Notes under the pieces: model-generated
What the model was told of the DNA's origin: nothing
The model's database searches: none
The model's input: the letters and a program-made list of their open reading frames with translations, nothing else
In this document: positions 6,416 to 7,952 of the stretch, piece by piece
Numbering within the stretch: the first letter of the stretch is position 1
Layout: the number at the start of each line of letters is the position of its first letter
Assembly: GCA_023400335.1 (NCBI GenBank)
Contig: JAEXFF010000144.1
Location: 1 to 7,952 of the forward strand
Source: Bacteroidota bacterium
GTDB lineage: Bacteria > Bacteroidota > Bacteroidia > Bacteroidales > Marinifilaceae
Direction of reading: 5' to 3'
DNA: 7,952 bases
Made by a program: the position numbers and the translations under genes

Positions 6416-6982
6416 TTATTTTATTTTCTCAATAATTTCCGCAATCTCTTCGAAAACTTCTTCCATAGTGCCGTCTCCTTTGACGTTATGGCATATTGCT
6501 TCATAGTGTTTGGCTACCGGAACTGTTTTGGCACGGTATTCTTTAAAGCGGTTACTGATGGCTTCCTCTGTGTCGTCTGCACGTCCTTCTATTTTAGCTC
6601 TTTCCAACATACGCCGTTTTAGTTCTGCTTCGGGAACATCTATGCTCAATAAACCCTTTAGGGGGGCTCCGTTTTCCTTCAATATTTCGTCCAGTTTTTC
6701 AGCCTGGGCTACCGTACGGGGAAAACCGTCGAATAAAAAGCCGTTTACCCCTTCGCTTCGGGCAATACTGTCCTGAATGAGCTGAATGACAAATTCATCG
6801 GATAATAATTGTCCGCTATTGATAATATCTTCTGCTATTTTCCCCAATTCACTTCCCGCAGCTATTTCTTTCCGAATCATATCGCCGGTTGAAAGATGAG
6901 CCAGGTTGTATTTTTTTATGATTCTCTTGGCCTGCGTTCCCTTACCGGCACACGGAGGACCGAATAATGCTAGATTTAACAT
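6416..6982 (-). CDS. adk: Adenylate kinase (short-LID form)
   Basis: A cytoplasmic enzyme catalysing ATP + AMP to 2 ADP. The start at 6982 is chosen because MLNLALFGPP is the family's usual N-terminus; an in-frame ATG at 7030 would add 16 residues unlike the family. The protein is then 188 residues, normal for this type. Motifs are the P-loop GPPCAGKGTQ (8-17), HLSTGDMIR (29-37) of the AMP site, GFLFDGFPRT (81-90), and EGRADDTEEAISNRF (132-146), where the short LID lies and no zinc-binding Cys4 is present, and GTMEEVF (171-177). The P-loop has Cys11 where Gly is most common. The gene is monocistronic as seen: its 3' side meets the repeat-filled convergent gap, and an AsmA-like gene diverges upstream. 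Confidence 0.95.
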   Translation of the reverse strand: MLNLALFGPPCAGKGTQAKRIIKKYNLAHLSTGDMIRKEIAAGSELGKIAEDIINSGQLLSDEFVIQLIQDSIARSEGVNGFLFDGFPRTVAQAEKLDEILKENGAPLKGLLSIDVPEAELKRRMLERAKIEGRADDTEEAISNRFKEYRAKTVPVAKHYEAICHNVKGDGTMEEVFEEIAEIIEKIK

Positions 6983-7065
6983 GTCTTTTGTATTAATTGG
7001 TTTGATAAAATTTCTATCCCTCACAGACAAATCCGTATTTTCTTATTGAAAACTTCCGGTCCGGA

Positions 7066-7073
7066 CAAAGATA
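7066..7073 (-). promoter_or_regulatory. -7 promoter element for adk
   Basis: Read on the minus strand this is TATCTTTG, an exact TAnnTTTG match about 83 bases before the chosen ATG at 6982 and identical to the element ahead of the glsA-like gene. T-rich DNA lies upstream, without a clear TTTG at -33. The leader would be roughly 75-80 bases. Confidence 0.5.
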
Positions 7074-7090
7074 AATACTAAAAAATAAAA

Positions 7091-7147
7091 AAGAGAAAGA
7101 ATGTTTAAAATTATCTTTTTTACTTTTTTGCAGAAGAGAAAGAATTT
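7091..7147. repeat. Short direct repeat in the adk/AsmA-like divergent gap
   Basis: AAGAGAAAGAAT occurs at 7091-7102 and 7134-7145, 43 bases apart, in purine-rich DNA between the divergent genes; a shorter AGAGAAAG recurs at 7202-7209. It could be a regulator site or low-complexity chance. No convincing plus-strand promoter was found in the gap: TATCTTTT (7112-7119) and TATAATTTG (7216-7224) are only near matches to TAnnTTTG. Confidence 0.3.
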
Positions 7148-7229
7148 GTAATGAAACACTTCTGTTTTGATTTCGTTTCTATATCTAGAAAGAAAATAAG
7201 TAGAGAAAGTCGGGCTATAATTTGGATTT

Positions 7230-7952
7230 ATGAGAAAAGCAATAAAAATTGTCGGGTATACTGTCCTTGCTTTAATTATTATAGTATGGGGAGTGCAATG
7301 GTGGTTGGGAAATAAAATTGAGGACATCATAGAAGAAAAAGTCTACGAAGAAAGCGGAGGCAGGTTACAGGCGGATGTCGGAAATGTCAGTGTACGGCTG
7401 ATCGGGCGCAGTGTACAGATAAAAGATGTCCGCATAACTACCGATACGGCCCGTCCGGTTCTGTCAAATAATCCTGTCCCTTATGCGGACGTTTATCTGA
7501 AAAAATTGAAACTCGGGGGAATTCACTTTAAAAAACGGGATTCTTCCACTATGATCCGGGCTAAAGCATTGAAGATAGATTTGCCTCATTTGTTTGCAGA
7601 CGTAAATACAGAGAAAAAGTGGAGCGCTTCGGATAAAAAACAGAACTCACCGGAAGGAGCTGAACGGTTGGCCGGTCGTCTGGAGTTGGGAAAGATTGAC
7701 ATAAAACTGGGAGAAGTGCAGGGCAGGCAATGCCAGGAGACAGATACGGTCAGTTATGTGCTTCAGGATTTCAATTTCGGGATGGCGGATTTGAATGTGC
7801 AAACCCGTACCGATACTTTGTTCCCGCGTATTGCTTGCCGGGATTTGCAATTGTCATTTGCTGCTTTCCGGAATAAATTTGCTCAAAATTCCCAGCTGCT
7901 GGAAGTGGATACGTTTTCCCTGAAGGGTAATGAAGGGAATATAGCCATTCAG
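7230..7952 (+). CDS. AsmA-like membrane-anchored protein, N-terminal part (3'-truncated)
   Basis: The frame opens at ATG 7230 and runs off the window end without a stop, giving 241 residues. After MRKAIKI there is one hydrophobic helix (about 8-26), then a helix rich in charge (29-42) and a beta-rich region. The pattern GGRLQADVGNVSVRLIGRSV (43-62), followed by QIKDVRITTDT, is the characteristic opening of AsmA/DUF748-like proteins, as is the alternation of strands such as DVYLKKLKLGGI and LQDFNFGMADLNV. Members are anchored in the inner membrane, span the periplasm as long beta-groove proteins, and several are linked to lipid transport or outer-membrane assembly. Full-length members are usually several hundred residues longer. 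The start is chosen because the helix follows at once. The family call rests on fold pattern, not on a catalytic motif. Confidence 0.72.
   Translation, partial: MRKAIKIVGYTVLALIIIVWGVQWWLGNKIEDIIEEKVYEESGGRLQADVGNVSVRLIGRSVQIKDVRITTDTARPVLSNNPVPYADVYLKKLKLGGIHFKKRDSSTMIRAKALKIDLPHLFADVNTEKKWSASDKKQNSPEGAERLAGRLELGKIDIKLGEVQGRQCQETDTVSYVLQDFNFGMADLNVQTRTDTLFPRIACRDLQLSFAAFRNKFAQNSQLLEVDTFSLKGNEGNIAIQ

Noticed and set aside
6983..7030. N-terminal extension of adenylate kinase from the ATG at 7030
   Set aside because: The extra 16 residues do not resemble the family; MLNLALFGPP at 6982 is the expected N-terminus.
7043..7330. 95-residue minus-strand ORF upstream of adk
   Set aside because: It overlaps the adk promoter candidate and the start of the AsmA-like gene and reads as translated AT-rich intergenic sequence.

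Overview
The window looks like chromosomal DNA from a member of the Bacteroidales. The evidence is three matches to the Bacteroidetes -7 promoter consensus TAnnTTTG upstream of genes, A-rich leaders without Shine-Dalgarno motifs, a BACON domain, and an adjacent pair resembling the Bacteroides glycine-lipid acyltransferases GlsA and GlsB. A family near Odoribacteraceae is possible but is only a guess; the sequence alone does not fix the genus.

Layout: (1) Bases 3-2006, plus strand: the C-terminal part of a membrane-anchored serine/threonine kinase whose far side carries short YxxxFPxGxY-type repeats, a BACON domain and a MORN-repeat tail. (2) 2007-2259: convergent intergenic DNA with one copy of a palindromic repeat (copy A) and AT-rich repetitive sequence. 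(3) 4194-2260, minus strand: a PlsC-type acyltransferase followed by an OlsB/GlsB-type GNAT N-acyltransferase, each with its own promoter candidate. Together they probably make an acyl-amino-acid lipid (glycine lipid or commendamide type). (4) 4435-6117, plus strand: a lipoprotein with a degenerate OmpA-like segment and C-terminal TPRs. (5) 6118-6415: convergent intergenic DNA with two more copies (B and C) of the palindromic repeat and a separate small hairpin. (6) 6982-6416, minus strand: adenylate kinase with the short LID. (7) 7230 to the window end, plus strand: the N-terminal 241 residues of an AsmA-like membrane-anchored protein, divergent from adk and cut by the window edge.

Most of the genes concern the cell envelope: a trans-membrane sensor kinase, membrane-lipid synthesis, an outer-membrane-type lipoprotein and an AsmA-like protein. 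Adenylate kinase is the housekeeping exception. No mobile element, CRISPR array, tRNA or rRNA was seen. The most unusual signal is the three-copy intergenic palindrome, whose conserved core CGGTTCTG(A/T)T(T/G)AA is flanked by arms that differ between copies but still pair. The second is the kinase-TM-BACON-MORN architecture, with two CxxC pairs in the MORN region.
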